Shown in pieces: positions 25,760 through 33,748 of a stretch of 53,413 nt of DNA. The stretch is from DATKBT01 sp035546295. GTDB lineage: Bacteria; Acidobacteriota; Thermoanaerobaculia; Multivoradales; Multivoraceae. The notes under the pieces were generated by a model. The model searched no databases and was not told where the DNA came from. It saw only the letters and a program-made list of their open reading frames with translations. How positions within the stretch are numbered: the first letter of the stretch is position 1; every line of letters begins with the position of its first letter. A program made the position numbers and the translations under genes. Where the stretch lies: NCBI GenBank assembly GCA_035546295.1, contig DATKBT010000044.1, positions 1-53,413 of the forward strand, written 5' to 3'.

Positions 25760-26557
25760 TCAGGCGCCCAAGGTGGCCGGCAGCCGATCGCGGTAGCGAC
25801 GGCTCAGCTTGACCTCGGCGCCGTTGCGCAGTACCAGCCGGTAGTCGCCGTGCGAGATCGGCACCAGCTCGACGACCCAGTCGAGGTTGACCACCGCGGA
25901 GCGGTGGACCCGGGCGAAGCGATCGGGATCGAGCCGGGCGGCGATCGCCGCCAACGAGCCACGCACGGCGTGCCGGCGATCCGCGAGGTGGAGGTCGACG
26001 TAGTTGCCGGCGGCCTCCAGCCACAGCACCTCGCGGGCGTCGATCACGCGCAGCCGGCCGCCGATCCGGATCAGGAACCGACGAAGCATGCGCTGCTCGC
26101 GAGCCGCGGTCAGCGCGCCGCTCCGGCGCACTCGCGCGGCGGCCTCCAATTCCGTCGCCCGCGCTCTTGCCAGCGTCTCGGCCAGGCGCTCGCGGGTGAC
26201 CGGCTTGAGCAGGTAGTCGACGGCGTTGACCTCGAAGGCGCGGACCGCGAAGCGATCGTAGGCGGTGACGAAGACGACCAGGGGACAGCGCCGACATTCG
26301 CGCTCGCCCGACGGCTGCTCACCGTCGAGGCCCTCGAGCGCGTCCAGCACCTCGAAGCCGTCGAGGCCCGGCATCTGGACGTCGAGCAGCACGAGGTCGG
26401 GATCCAGCTCGGCGATCGCCCGCACCGCTTCGACCCCGTCGCGGGCCTCGCCGACCACCGTCACGCCGGCGTCGCCGGCGAGCAGCAACCGGAGCTTCTC
26501 GCGCGCCGGCTGCTCGTCGTCGACGATCAGGACGCGCAGCGGTCGATCGGCGCTCAT
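25760..26557 (-). CDS. LytTR-family response regulator
   Basis: The 265-aa protein has a receiver domain (LRVLIVDDEQPARE; Asp59 in DLVLLDVQMPGLDG; Lys in DYLLKPVTRERL). A linker follows, then a C-terminal LytTR DNA-binding domain (RFLIRIGGRLRVIDAREVLW, NYVDLHLADRRHAVRGSLAA, FARVHRSAVVNLDWV, YRLVLRNGAEVKLSRRYRD). The start overlaps the upstream kinase stop (ATGA), so the pair is coupled. Targets are unknown. The PQQ dehydrogenase lies just downstream on the same strand (154 bp) and could be under its control. Confidence 0.95.
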   Translation of the reverse strand: MSADRPLRVLIVDDEQPAREKLRLLLAGDAGVTVVGEARDGVEAVRAIAELDPDLVLLDVQMPGLDGFEVLDALEGLDGEQPSGERECRRCPLVVFVTAYDRFAVRAFEVNAVDYLLKPVTRERLAETLARARATELEAAARVRRSGALTAAREQRMLRRFLIRIGGRLRVIDAREVLWLEAAGNYVDLHLADRRHAVRGSLAAIAARLDPDRFARVHRSAVVNLDWVVELVPISHGDYRLVLRNGAEVKLSRRYRDRLPATLGA

Positions 26558-27837
26558 GCTCCGATCGGAGATGCGGCGGACGCGCGCGCGAACGGCTCGG
26601 GCTCGCGCGCGGCGACGGTCGTCGCGGGCAGCGACACGATGGCGACCGTGCCCCCGCCGGCGCGGGAGCCCAACTCGAAGCGCGCCCTTCCCTCGTACAG
26701 GGTGTCCAGACGATCGGCGACGGAGCGCCAGCCCACGCCGCCGTGGGCTGGCATGGCGCCATGCGGAACTTCGGCGGCCGGAGCGTTGCTCTGGGGAGCT
26801 TCGCCATCGGGTCCGGCGGCGAGGCCGGGGCCGTCGTCCGCCACGCGGAGCTCAAGCCTGTCGCCCTCGGTGGTCGCCGTGATCTCGACGCGGGTCGGCA
26901 GGCGGGAGCGCGCCACCGCGTGGACTACGGCGTTCTCCACCAGCGGCTGGAGCACCAGGCTCGGCACCTCGAGCTCGCGAACCGATCGCCCGACATCGAT
27001 CCGCCAGCTCAGGCGGTCGGGGTAGCGCAGCGCCATGAGCTCGAGGTACCCCTCGACGATCTCGAGCTCGCGTTCGAGGGCGTGTCGCTGGTCGAGGCGC
27101 TCGAGGGTCAGTCGCAGCAGATCGGCCAGCCGCGCCAGCATGTGGTCGGCGGCGGCGGCGTCGCGGTAGACCAGGTTCGAGATCGCGTTGAGCGTGTTGA
27201 AGAGGAAGTGCGGCTGCACCTGCATCCGCAGGTTCTCGAGCCGGGCCTGCTGGAGCTGGCTCTCGAGCCGCGCCGCCGCGCGCTCGCGCCGCCGTGACTC
27301 GATGGCGTGGGCCACCAAGTGTACGACCACCAGCGTCGTGGCGTAGCTCACCAGGTCGTTGAAGGCTTCCATGGGGTAGCGGTACACCATCAGCCCGTAG
27401 TCGTAGCTCCCGAGCCCCGCGATCGGGAACAGGATCTCGCGGGAGACCGCCATCCAGGTGGTGTGGAGCACCGAGAACGTGAGGGCTCCCACCAGGTGGG
27501 CCACCAGCGTCCGCGCCCAGGCTCCGCCGCGCCGGAAGCGAAAGCGCAGCGCGAAGGGGATCACGCCTAGGAGCAGCAGCCCGGAGCCGTAGGAGCCGGT
27601 GAGCTCCTCGAGCATCGGCACCAGCCAGGTCCTGTCGCCCTCGCGAGCGAGGACGTCGAAGTACTTGTAGCCGAAGTTGAGCAACCCCTCGACACTGAAG
27701 TAGGCGAACCCAATCAGCAGCCAGACCGGCCGGGGACGGAAGCGCACGGCGCTGCTGGACGTCGTGGAGGCCCTGGAGCTCGTGGAGCTGAGGGAGCTCC
27801 TGGAGCTGGTGGAGATCGTCGTGCTCGTCGTCGTCAT
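26554..27837 (-). CDS. LytS/YehU-type sensor histidine kinase
   Basis: A 427-aa kinase. About 30 Ser/Thr-rich N-terminal residues are encoded by a 9-bp minisatellite. Four membrane segments then lie in residues 36-160 (for example VWLLIGFAYFSVEGLLNFGY and SGLLLLGVIPFALRF). The His_kinase domain carries MQVQPHFLFNTLNAISNLV, and the HATPase domain has PLVENAVVHAV and DDGPGL. The ATG 27835-27837 is formed at the end of the repeat; a GTG at 27745-27747 just before the first membrane segment is an alternative that would exclude the repeat. Coupled to the LytTR regulator. Confidence 0.92.
   Translation of the reverse strand: MTTTSTTISTSSRSSLSSTSSRASTTSSSAVRFRPRPVWLLIGFAYFSVEGLLNFGYKYFDVLAREGDRTWLVPMLEELTGSYGSGLLLLGVIPFALRFRFRRGGAWARTLVAHLVGALTFSVLHTTWMAVSREILFPIAGLGSYDYGLMVYRYPMEAFNDLVSYATTLVVVHLVAHAIESRRRERAAARLESQLQQARLENLRMQVQPHFLFNTLNAISNLVYRDAAAADHMLARLADLLRLTLERLDQRHALERELEIVEGYLELMALRYPDRLSWRIDVGRSVRELEVPSLVLQPLVENAVVHAVARSRLPTRVEITATTEGDRLELRVADDGPGLAAGPDGEAPQSNAPAAEVPHGAMPAHGGVGWRSVADRLDTLYEGRARFELGSRAGGGTVAIVSLPATTVAAREPEPFARASAASPIGA
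27761..27832 (-). repeat. 9-bp minisatellite at the 5' end of the sensor kinase gene
   Basis: Eight 9-bp units on the + strand: GTCGTGGAG, GCCCTGGAG, CTCGTGGAG, CTGAGGGAG, CTCCTGGAG, CTGGTGGAG, ATCGTCGTG and CTCGTCGTC. Six end in GGAG. In the kinase frame they encode Ser/Thr/Arg tripeptides. Confidence 0.8.
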
Positions 27838-28149
27838 GAGTGAATGTTCGGGAGCCGCGGCACCCTCGAGCCTGGGCCTGCGGGGTGTTCGCTCCGCTCA
27901 ACGATACTCGCGGCGGGCCTCGGGCGCGCCGGTCGGGCCCGCGCCCGTCTGCGGGCGCTTTGGCGGGAAGCACGAGGAACGGGCTCGTGTCATGACCGCG
28001 CGCCCCGCTTCCGACGCTCCGTGCGGTGAACACCACGAGCCCGCTACGGGTAACCTTGCCGTTCGCGACGGCGCTTCGAGCCGGACATGGCGGGAGCTTC
28101 CCAAGAGCGCCTGGCACCCCAGATCGGAGCTTCACGGTGCCCGGCCCGC
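27838..28149. other. Intergenic region without a supported gene
   Basis: The 312 bp between the kinase start and the AbiEii-like gene should hold the kinase promoter on its left side. I see no convincing -35/-10 pair, no conserved protein and no strong hairpin with a T-tract. Several short open frames exist but have no start signals. Confidence 0.5.
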
Positions 28150-28806
28150 CTACGCCTGCTCGTCGACGTCGACCCGCTGCTCCTGGATCTCCAACGGCTC
28201 GGTCGGCGGCACGAGGAGATGACCGACACGGGTGCGGAAGAAGTCCTTGACGCGCTCCCAGTCCCGGTCGCCCTCCGCGGGGAGGGGAGCCTCCCGATCC
28301 GCGTCGTCGAAGTAGGTGAGCGCGCGCAGCAGGAGAGAGTCGTTCACGTCTTGCCGGTAGACGGTGCGGATGGCGCGCAGGCACCCGGCGATGCCAATCT
28401 GCTGCCGCTGCAGGACCACGTAGAGATCGAAGAAGTCCCGGCGAGCTCCCCGGTCGAGGATGGCGTGAAGCTTGGTCGCAAGGATCCCTTCGACGGTGAG
28501 CCGTCGCTCCTCGGTGAAGGAAGCCATGCTTTCGAGGTGGAACAACGAGACGTCGATGGCGTTCCAACGCAAGTGCACCGTGTCCGGGCTACGCTCGAGA
28601 ATCTCGAGGTCGCCCGTTCGCCGCAGCTCCTCCACCAGCGCGTCGATGGATTCGGCTTCTTCGACCCCGAAGTCCACGTCGCGCGTCGGCCTGTACGGGC
28701 ACAGGCAGCGGACCGCGTGCCCGCCGATCACGAACCAGTAGGGGATGTCCTCCACGACCGGGCGCAGTGCCTGTGGAATCACCTGCTCGGGCCGATAAGG
28801 ACTCAC
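28150..28806 (-). CDS. AbiEii/AbiGii-type nucleotidyltransferase, probable toxin
   Basis: The 218-aa protein carries the minimal nucleotidyltransferase core: YWFVIGGHAVRCL followed by RPTRDVDFGVEE (the paired acidic residues of the active site). The characteristic RRDFFDLYVVLQRQ comes later, as in AbiEii-like toxins, where K/R-RDF-DL is typical. AbiEii enzymes transfer nucleotides, reportedly onto tRNA or other targets, and cause growth arrest. I chose GTG 28804-28806: it lies 2 bp after the upstream stop and has GAGG 9 nt before it. An upstream in-frame start at 28866 would overlap the preceding gene by 58 bp. Motif residues appear intact. Confidence 0.8.
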   Translation of the reverse strand: MSPYRPEQVIPQALRPVVEDIPYWFVIGGHAVRCLCPYRPTRDVDFGVEEAESIDALVEELRRTGDLEILERSPDTVHLRWNAIDVSLFHLESMASFTEERRLTVEGILATKLHAILDRGARRDFFDLYVVLQRQQIGIAGCLRAIRTVYRQDVNDSLLLRALTYFDDADREAPLPAEGDRDWERVKDFFRTRVGHLLVPPTEPLEIQEQRVDVDEQA

Positions 28807-28808
28807 GT

Positions 28809-29315
28809 TCAGATGCCTCGAGTGCGCAGGATGGCGGCGAGAAGCCCCTTGCTCCGGGACCGCCACCCCGGCAGGCGAGCCGCCTGGTAGAGGGCGAGCC
28901 AGGGCAGCCCGGCCGCGAAGCTCATGGCCTCCAGGCTGCCATAGTTGAGGCAGTGGAATGCGAGTTGATGGCCGGGCACGGTGCCGTTCTCGGAGAGGTT
29001 GTAGAGGGTTTCTCGCACCGGAGCGGGCAACTCCGCCACGGGATAGCTCCGCACTGGCGTCCGGGCCATCGCCTGGTAGATCGTGGCTCGAGCGGGAGCG
29101 TCGAATCCGCGGGGAGCGCAGAACCCCTCGAGCGTCTCCATCACCTCCCGAACAGGGGGTCTTTCTTGACCCTGGAGCAGCCGACGGATCTCCGCGCGAA
29201 GCTCAGACGGCAGACGCGATCGTCCGCGATCTCGTCTCGGCCTCCGCGCCCCTGCATCGCCACCGAGACGCTTCTCGACTCGGCGCAGCGACTCCCGGAG
29301 ATCGAACGCTGCCAT
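28809..29315 (-). CDS. Unrecognised 168-aa protein, probable antitoxin/regulator partner of the AbiEii-like gene
   Basis: I do not recognise the family. The protein has a basic N-terminus (KRLGGDAGARRPRRDRGRSR). A helical middle contains PVREVMETLEGFCA and ARATIYQAMARTPVRSYPVA, which could be a winged helix with ARATIYQAMAR as recognition helix. The C-terminal part contains LPAPVRETLYNLSENG and FHCLNYGSLEAMSF. Gene order (this gene first, AbiEii-like gene 2 bp later) and the iterons in front fit an AbiEi-like, wHTH antitoxin that represses its own promoter. The assignment as antitoxin rests on context, not on sequence similarity that I can demonstrate. The ATG at 29313-29315 lies 11 bp from the first iteron. 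Confidence 0.6.
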   Translation of the reverse strand: MAAFDLRESLRRVEKRLGGDAGARRPRRDRGRSRLPSELRAEIRRLLQGQERPPVREVMETLEGFCAPRGFDAPARATIYQAMARTPVRSYPVAELPAPVRETLYNLSENGTVPGHQLAFHCLNYGSLEAMSFAAGLPWLALYQAARLPGWRSRSKGLLAAILRTRGI

Positions 29316-29326
29316 CGATCGAGAAT

Positions 29327-29381
29327 AGCAGACAATTTGCAGATGATCGATAGACGATCGGAAGACAATCGGAAGACGATC
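29327..29381 (-). promoter_or_regulatory. Five tandem 11-bp iterons in front of the AbiEii-like unit
   Basis: Five contiguous 11-bp units on the + strand: AGCAGACAATT (29327), TGCAGATGATC (29338), GATAGACGATC (29349), GGAAGACAATC (29360) and GGAAGACGATC (29371). The shared core is AGAyrATC at a fixed place in each unit. The array covers positions about -12 to -66 relative to the start codon, where a promoter must lie. One-helical-turn spacing would put five sites on the same DNA face. Confidence 0.75.
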
Positions 29382-29815
29382 GGCTCAACGACGACGTGCT
29401 CCTCCGCACCGTCGAGCTCCGGCGCGCGATCGTCAGGGACCGGTAGGACGTCGAAGGGACTCGCAGCCGGCGCAGCGACCTCGCGGCCGCGAAGTCGGCG
29501 AAACCGACGGGCGGCCGGACTCGACGCGGCCGGAAGGGCGCAGTGGGCGGTGTGGCCTCGTCCTCTCGAAGTGCTCGGCGTGCTCATGCCCTCGCGGTCG
29601 ATGCGCGGGCTGATGCGGGGCCTTCGACCCGTCCGCCGTATCGGGTTGTGTCGCGAGGGGCCCGCGTCACGCAACTCGCCGACGACACGGGCGGGTCTGC
29701 AGTCGCGCCGGCGGCCCAGCTCTGCGCTGGTCCGCCATGCTCGCCAAGCGGGACGACGCCGCACCGTGGCGCCAAGAGGGTAACCTAACCCGGTCCCGAC
29801 GAGCCGGTTCCGGGC
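29382..29815. other. Intergenic region without a supported gene
   Basis: This 434-bp GC-rich stretch separates the AbiEii-like unit from the SDR fragment. Several open frames cross it, but none shows a recognisable domain, signal peptide or ribosome-binding site. GGTAACCTAACC near 29780 is the only locally AT-richer sequence and could be part of a promoter for the plus-strand genes. Confidence 0.5.
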
Positions 29816-30001
29816 ATGAGACAGACGAGACCGACGATCCTGATCACTGGAGCCAGCCGGGGCATCGGCCTCGACCTGGCGTGCTCGTTCGCCGAGGACG
29901 GTGCCCGGGTGATCGCCACCTGCCGCCGCCCGCAGGCGGCGCACGAGCTCGGCGCGCTCGCCGCCCGCTACGACGTCGACGGCTCGGAGATCCCCTGGTA
30001 G
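29816..30001 (+). pseudogene. N-terminal fragment of a short-chain dehydrogenase/reductase
   Basis: The 61 codons start RPTILITGASRGIGLDLACS, the classic Rossmann TGxxxGIG motif of SDR enzymes, and continue FAEDGARVIATCRRPQAAHE. The frame stops at the position where the second beta-alpha unit should continue (YDVDGSEIPW-stop). The NNAG, catalytic Ser and YxxxK segments are absent, and I cannot find them in another frame downstream. A normal SDR is about 250 aa. This is a 3'-deleted remnant, followed by a hairpin. Confidence 0.8.
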
Positions 30002-30007
30002 CTCCGG

Positions 30008-30053
30008 CGCCTCGCCCGCAGGCCGGCGATCCTCCGCCGCCGGCGAGGCGTTT
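30008..30053 (+). terminator. Terminator-like hairpin after the SDR fragment
   Basis: CGCCTCGCC (30008-30016) pairs with GGCGAGGCG (30042-30050), with additional GC pairing possible inside the 25-nt loop, and TTT follows (30051-30053). It is placed 7 bp after the SDR fragment's stop. It is a weak intrinsic terminator candidate. Confidence 0.5.
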
Positions 30054-30134
30054 CGGGCTCCCCGCGCTCCCTTCCGGCCGATCGTCCGGGGTGGCCGGAG
30101 ACTCCCGGTCGCCTGCCACCATGCATCGATCCCC

Positions 30135-31355
30135 ATGAACCTGCTCTGGATCGCGACCAAGGCGCCCTGGCCGCCGATCGACGGGGGCCGGCTGCTGCTC
30201 TGGGAGACCTTGTCGGCCCTGCACGGGCGGGGACACCGGATCTTCCTGGTGGCGCCCCTTCATCCCGACGCCCCGGAGGACGAGCGGCGCGAGATCGTCC
30301 AGCGGCTCTCGGCCGTCTGCGAGCCGCACCTCGCGCTCCGCCGGCCGCCGGTGCTCGTGCGGGCCTGGATCCGCGGCGCCCTCGCTCGACAACCGACCAC
30401 CCTGGTCAGGCACGACGCCCCCGAGGTCGTCGACCTCGCCAGGGGGATCCTCTCCAGCGCCGACGTCGCCGTCGACGTGGTCGTCGCCGAGCAGCTCCAG
30501 GCGTACCCGCAGGCCCGCGCGGCGGCGGCGGCGGCGCGAGTGCCGGTCGTGGTGCGCGCGCAGAACGTCGAGAGCGATCTGTGGAGCGGTGCCGCCCGCC
30601 GGACGTTCCTCGCCCGCGTCTTGCTTCGGACGGAGTCCCGTCGTCTGGCTCTCGCCGAGGGCCGGATGCTGGCCGAAGCCGATGCGGTGGTCGCCGTCTC
30701 GCGAGAGGATGCCGAGCGGTTGCGCGAGCTCGGCGGCCCCGCCGTGCGGCCGCGAGTGGTCTGCCCGCCCTTCCCCGAGGACCTGCCGTCGTCGCAGAGC
30801 CCTCTCGAGGGATCGCCGCCCCTCGTGGTCCTGGGCAGCGCCGGCTGGGCTCCGAACCGGGACTCGATCCGCTGGTTCCTCTCCGAGCTCTGGCCCGCCG
30901 TCCACCGCGAGCTGCCCGAGACGGTGCTCCACGTCTTCGGCGCGCCGCGGCTACGTGCGGCCGGGGCGGTCGGCCACGCGGCGCCGGAGGACAGTGCGGC
31001 CGCGTTCGCGCCCGGCGCCGTGCTGCTGGTGCCCCTGAGGGTGGCGTCGGGTATCCGCATGAAGGTGCTCGAGGCCTGGGCGCGGGGGGTGCCCGTGATC
31101 GCCACGACCGTCGCGGTGCGCGGGCTGCCGGAGGGCGCCGAAGACGCGGTGCTCCTGGCCGGCTCGGCGGAAGAGCTGGTGGCGGCGCTGCGCCGGCTCG
31201 AGCGCGCCGGCGAGCGCGAGCGGCTGGCGGCGGCCGGCCGACGCCTGCTGCGCGAGCGTCACGATCCGGGCGCGATCGCGGCGCAGCTCGAGGAGGTCTT
31301 CGAGCAGGCGGCGACGGTCGCGCGATCGGGTGCGGCCCGCGGGGAGGAACGGTGA
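30135..31355 (+). CDS. Group 1/GT4-type glycosyltransferase
   Basis: A 406-aa protein of the GT-B fold. The N-terminal domain opens with LLWIATKAPWPPIDGGRLLL, the nucleotide-sugar transferase start with the GG loop. The linker has AEADAVVAVSREDAERLREL. The C-terminal domain reads VVLGSAGWAPNRDSIRWFLS, then VPLRVASGIRMKVLEAWARG, whose Glu binds the sugar nucleotide, and GVPVIATTVAVRGL. It probably adds a sugar during surface polysaccharide assembly at the inner membrane. Its stop overlaps the flippase start (GTGA), so the two act together. The donor and acceptor are unknown. Confidence 0.9.
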   Translation: MNLLWIATKAPWPPIDGGRLLLWETLSALHGRGHRIFLVAPLHPDAPEDERREIVQRLSAVCEPHLALRRPPVLVRAWIRGALARQPTTLVRHDAPEVVDLARGILSSADVAVDVVVAEQLQAYPQARAAAAAARVPVVVRAQNVESDLWSGAARRTFLARVLLRTESRRLALAEGRMLAEADAVVAVSREDAERLRELGGPAVRPRVVCPPFPEDLPSSQSPLEGSPPLVVLGSAGWAPNRDSIRWFLSELWPAVHRELPETVLHVFGAPRLRAAGAVGHAAPEDSAAAFAPGAVLLVPLRVASGIRMKVLEAWARGVPVIATTVAVRGLPEGAEDAVLLAGSAEELVAALRRLERAGERERLAAAGRRLLRERHDPGAIAAQLEEVFEQAATVARSGAARGEER

Positions 31356-32977
31356 GCGCGGTTGATGGGCCCCGAGCGCGGCGCGGCTCGCGACGCCGGC
31401 CCGAGGACGCCGGCGAGACCGACCCCGGACCTCCCGGCATTCTCGGCCGCCGTATCGCGCGCTGGCTCGAGCTCTGGTGGCGAATCGCGCCGCGCGGGCG
31501 GCCGGAGCTGCGCACGACGCTGACCGTGCTCACCGGCAGCGCTCTGGCGCTGGTCGGCTCGTTCGTCGTGCGCGTGCTGATGGCGCGCGCGCTCGAGCCC
31601 GGGGAGCTCGGTCTGCTGTTGCTTGCGATCGCGATCGCCTCGCCTCTGGCCGGCGTCTCGAGCCTGGGGCTGTCGTCGACGACGGCGCTGGTGGTGGCCC
31701 GCCGCCGCAGCGCCGGCGAGACGGAGGGGGCGAGGCGGACCGCCGCGTCGGCCCTGGTGATCGCGGGTCTCGCCGGGGGCGCGGGGGTGACCGCGCTGTG
31801 GCTCGGCGCGGCGCCGCTGGCGCGCCTGTTCGCCGCCGGGGAGGGTGAGAGTGCGTTGCGAGCGATGCTCCGGGCGGTCTCGCCGATCGTCGTCTCGGTG
31901 CCGCTGGCGAACGCGATGCTGGGCATCCACCGGGGTTTCGGCGGTGCGACGGCTCGTGCGGTGCTGCGCGACGGCGGCGGAGGGGTGGCGCGCACGCTGG
32001 GGGTCGGGGTGGCGGCTCTGCTCGGCGCCGGCGGGACAGCGATCGGGCTGGGCTTCGCGCTCGGGGCGGCGCTCTCGGATGGCACCTACGTCGCCTACGG
32101 GGTGCTCCGTGGCTGGGTCGCACGGGCCCGGCGCAGCTTCGATCGCGAGCTGCTCTCGCGGCTGCGCGGATTCGCGCTGCTGCAGGTGGTCGGCGAGCTG
32201 AGACGATGGATCGACGTGCTCGCCGTCGGGCTCGTGCTGGAGCCGCGGCAGGTGGGGCTTTACGGGCTCGCGCGTGGCTTCGGACGCGTGCTCGAGGCGA
32301 TCCTGCACGCGCCCGCCCACTCCTTCCTGCCGACCGCGACGACGCTCGACGACCGGGCCCTGCGCCCCGTCCACGGGCGGGTCCGCCAGCTGACTCTGGC
32401 GCTGTTGTGGGCGCCGGCGACGCTCTGCCTGCTGTCGCCGGCCTGGGTCATCGTGCCCTTCGCCGGCGAGGACTACCGGGAGGCGGCGCCTCTCCTCGCC
32501 TGGCTCGCGCTCGCCTTCCTGATCGACGTCCTCTGGGGCTTCAACCAGCAGGTGCTGCTGGCGCGCGGCGGAGAGCGCGCGGCCATGCTGGTGAGCCTGC
32601 TGACCAGCGTTTCGATGCTTCTCCTGGTGCTGTTCCTGGCGCCTCGTTTCGGGCCGGCCGGCGCTGCGGCCGGTCTCGCCACGGTCGAAGGCCTGCGTGC
32701 CCTCGTCCTGTCGCTCCTGCTGCGCCGCCGCGGCTACCGCCAGCCGGGCGCGGGACCGGTCGCCGTGCCGGCGCTGCTCGCGCTCGCGGCGGTCGCGTTC
32801 CCGCGCTGGGGTGGCCTGCTCGCCCCGCCGACCATCGCGGTGCTCACCGTCGCCGTTTCGACGCTGGGGGCCTCGGCTCTCGTGATCGCGGTCCTGCGCT
32901 CGTCCCCGAGCGCTACGAACAGCGTTGGAGATCACGCGCCTGCGGATGACGAAAGCACTCGACCAGGTGGTCGTTGA
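31352..32977 (+). CDS. Polysaccharide flippase-like membrane protein (MOP superfamily)
   Basis: Starts at GTG 31352 with GGGGAGG 4-10 nt upstream, overlapping the glycosyltransferase stop. The 541-aa protein has a basic cytoplasmic N-terminus of about 55 residues and then 12-14 membrane segments (for example LTGSALALVGSFVVRVLMA, LLLLAIAIASPLAGVSSLGL, ALVIAGLAGGAGVTALWLG, LLWAPATLCLLSPAWVIVPF, LLALAAVAFPRWGGLLAPP). The pattern EPGELGLLLLA early in the protein is typical of Wzx/RfbX-like transporters, which move lipid-linked glycans across the inner membrane. Its last 65 bp overlap the convergent tag gene. Confidence 0.85.
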   Translation: MSAVDGPRARRGSRRRPEDAGETDPGPPGILGRRIARWLELWWRIAPRGRPELRTTLTVLTGSALALVGSFVVRVLMARALEPGELGLLLLAIAIASPLAGVSSLGLSSTTALVVARRRSAGETEGARRTAASALVIAGLAGGAGVTALWLGAAPLARLFAAGEGESALRAMLRAVSPIVVSVPLANAMLGIHRGFGGATARAVLRDGGGGVARTLGVGVAALLGAGGTAIGLGFALGAALSDGTYVAYGVLRGWVARARRSFDRELLSRLRGFALLQVVGELRRWIDVLAVGLVLEPRQVGLYGLARGFGRVLEAILHAPAHSFLPTATTLDDRALRPVHGRVRQLTLALLWAPATLCLLSPAWVIVPFAGEDYREAAPLLAWLALAFLIDVLWGFNQQVLLARGGERAAMLVSLLTSVSMLLLVLFLAPRFGPAGAAAGLATVEGLRALVLSLLLRRRGYRQPGAGPVAVPALLALAAVAFPRWGGLLAPPTIAVLTVAVSTLGASALVIAVLRSSPSATNSVGDHAPADDESTRPGGR

Positions 32978-33521
32978 CCATACCCACCGCCTGCATGAAG
33001 GCGTAGCAGGTCGTCGGACCGACGAAGCGGAAGCCGCGGCGGCGCAGCTCCTTCGACAGAGCCTTCGACTCCGCCGTCTCTGCCGGCACCTCGCTCGTCC
33101 GTTGCCAGCGGTTGACCCTGGGGGCTCCGCCGACGAAGGACCAGACCAGCGTCGCGAGGCTGCCTTCGGCCTCCTGGATCTCGAGCACCCGCCGCGCGTT
33201 CTCGATCGTCGACTCGATCTTGCCGCGGTGGCGCACGATGCCGGAATCCGCGAGCAGCCGGTCGACGCGACGCCGGTCGAAGCGAGCGACCCGGCCGGGA
33301 TCGAAACCGGCGAAGGCGCGACGGTACCCCTCCCGCTTGGCGAGGATGGTGCGCCAGGAGAGCCCCGCCTGAGCCCCCTCGAGCGTGATCATCTCGAACA
33401 GGTGGACGTCGTCATGGGAGGGCACCCCCCACTCGTGGTCGTGGTAGTCGCGCTCGCCCTCGCTGCCCGCGGCCCACGCGCAGCGGACGATCGTCGGGCT
33501 GGCCGGCTCGTGCTCGCTCAT
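32913..33521 (-). CDS. tag: DNA-3-methyladenine glycosylase I
   Basis: From the ATG at 33519-33521 the product is 202 aa, close to the usual 185-200. Tag signatures are present: VRCAWA near the N-terminus, ERDYHDHEWGVPSHDDVHLFEMITLEGAQAGLSW, ILAKREGYRRAFAGFDP, the VNRWQRTSEVP region, and SKELRRRGFRFVGPTTCYAFMQAVGMVNDH with Cys and His zinc ligands. It excises 3-methyladenine from alkylated DNA. Its 3' end overlaps the flippase 3' end by 65 bp, so the two tails are read on opposite strands. A 5' in-frame extension to 33623 has no recognisable content. Confidence 0.95.
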   Translation of the reverse strand: MSEHEPASPTIVRCAWAAGSEGERDYHDHEWGVPSHDDVHLFEMITLEGAQAGLSWRTILAKREGYRRAFAGFDPGRVARFDRRRVDRLLADSGIVRHRGKIESTIENARRVLEIQEAEGSLATLVWSFVGGAPRVNRWQRTSEVPAETAESKALSKELRRRGFRFVGPTTCYAFMQAVGMVNDHLVECFRHPQARDLQRCS

Positions 33522-33566
33522 CCCGGTCCGTCCTCCTCGAGGGCGACGAGCCTGGCAGATGTGGCG

Positions 33567-33634
33567 CTGCGATCGCCCTTGCGATCGCAGCGTGGCGCCG
33601 CGATCCGGCACGCGGCGTCGCAATGCGGCGTCGC
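33567..33634. repeat. Hairpin of GCGATCGC palindromes plus a 13-bp tandem repeat
   Basis: CTGCGATCGC (33567-33576) and GCGATCGCAG (33581-33590) make a perfect 10-bp inverted repeat around CCTT; each arm holds the palindrome GCGATCGC. Further right GCGGCGTCGC occurs twice (33612-33621 and 33625-33634), 13 bp apart. All lie in the divergent promoter region between tag and the aldolase gene. Confidence 0.65.
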
Positions 33635-33748
33635 GATCCCGGGTCGCGCCCGGCGAAGCCCCCCGCGGCGCCGCGGCGCTGCTCTGCGTCGGCCGTGGAG
33701 GGTCGCGCCGGAGGTGTAGAGTCTCCGTCGCATCCCGACGGTCGACTC

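Noticed and set aside
29327..29381. CRISPR-like array
   Set aside because: The 11-bp units are contiguous with no spacers, and no cas genes are present.
29141..30160. Minus-strand open frame covering the intergenic region and SDR fragment
   Set aside because: No domain or start signal, and it overlaps the antitoxin-like gene, its iterons and the SDR fragment.
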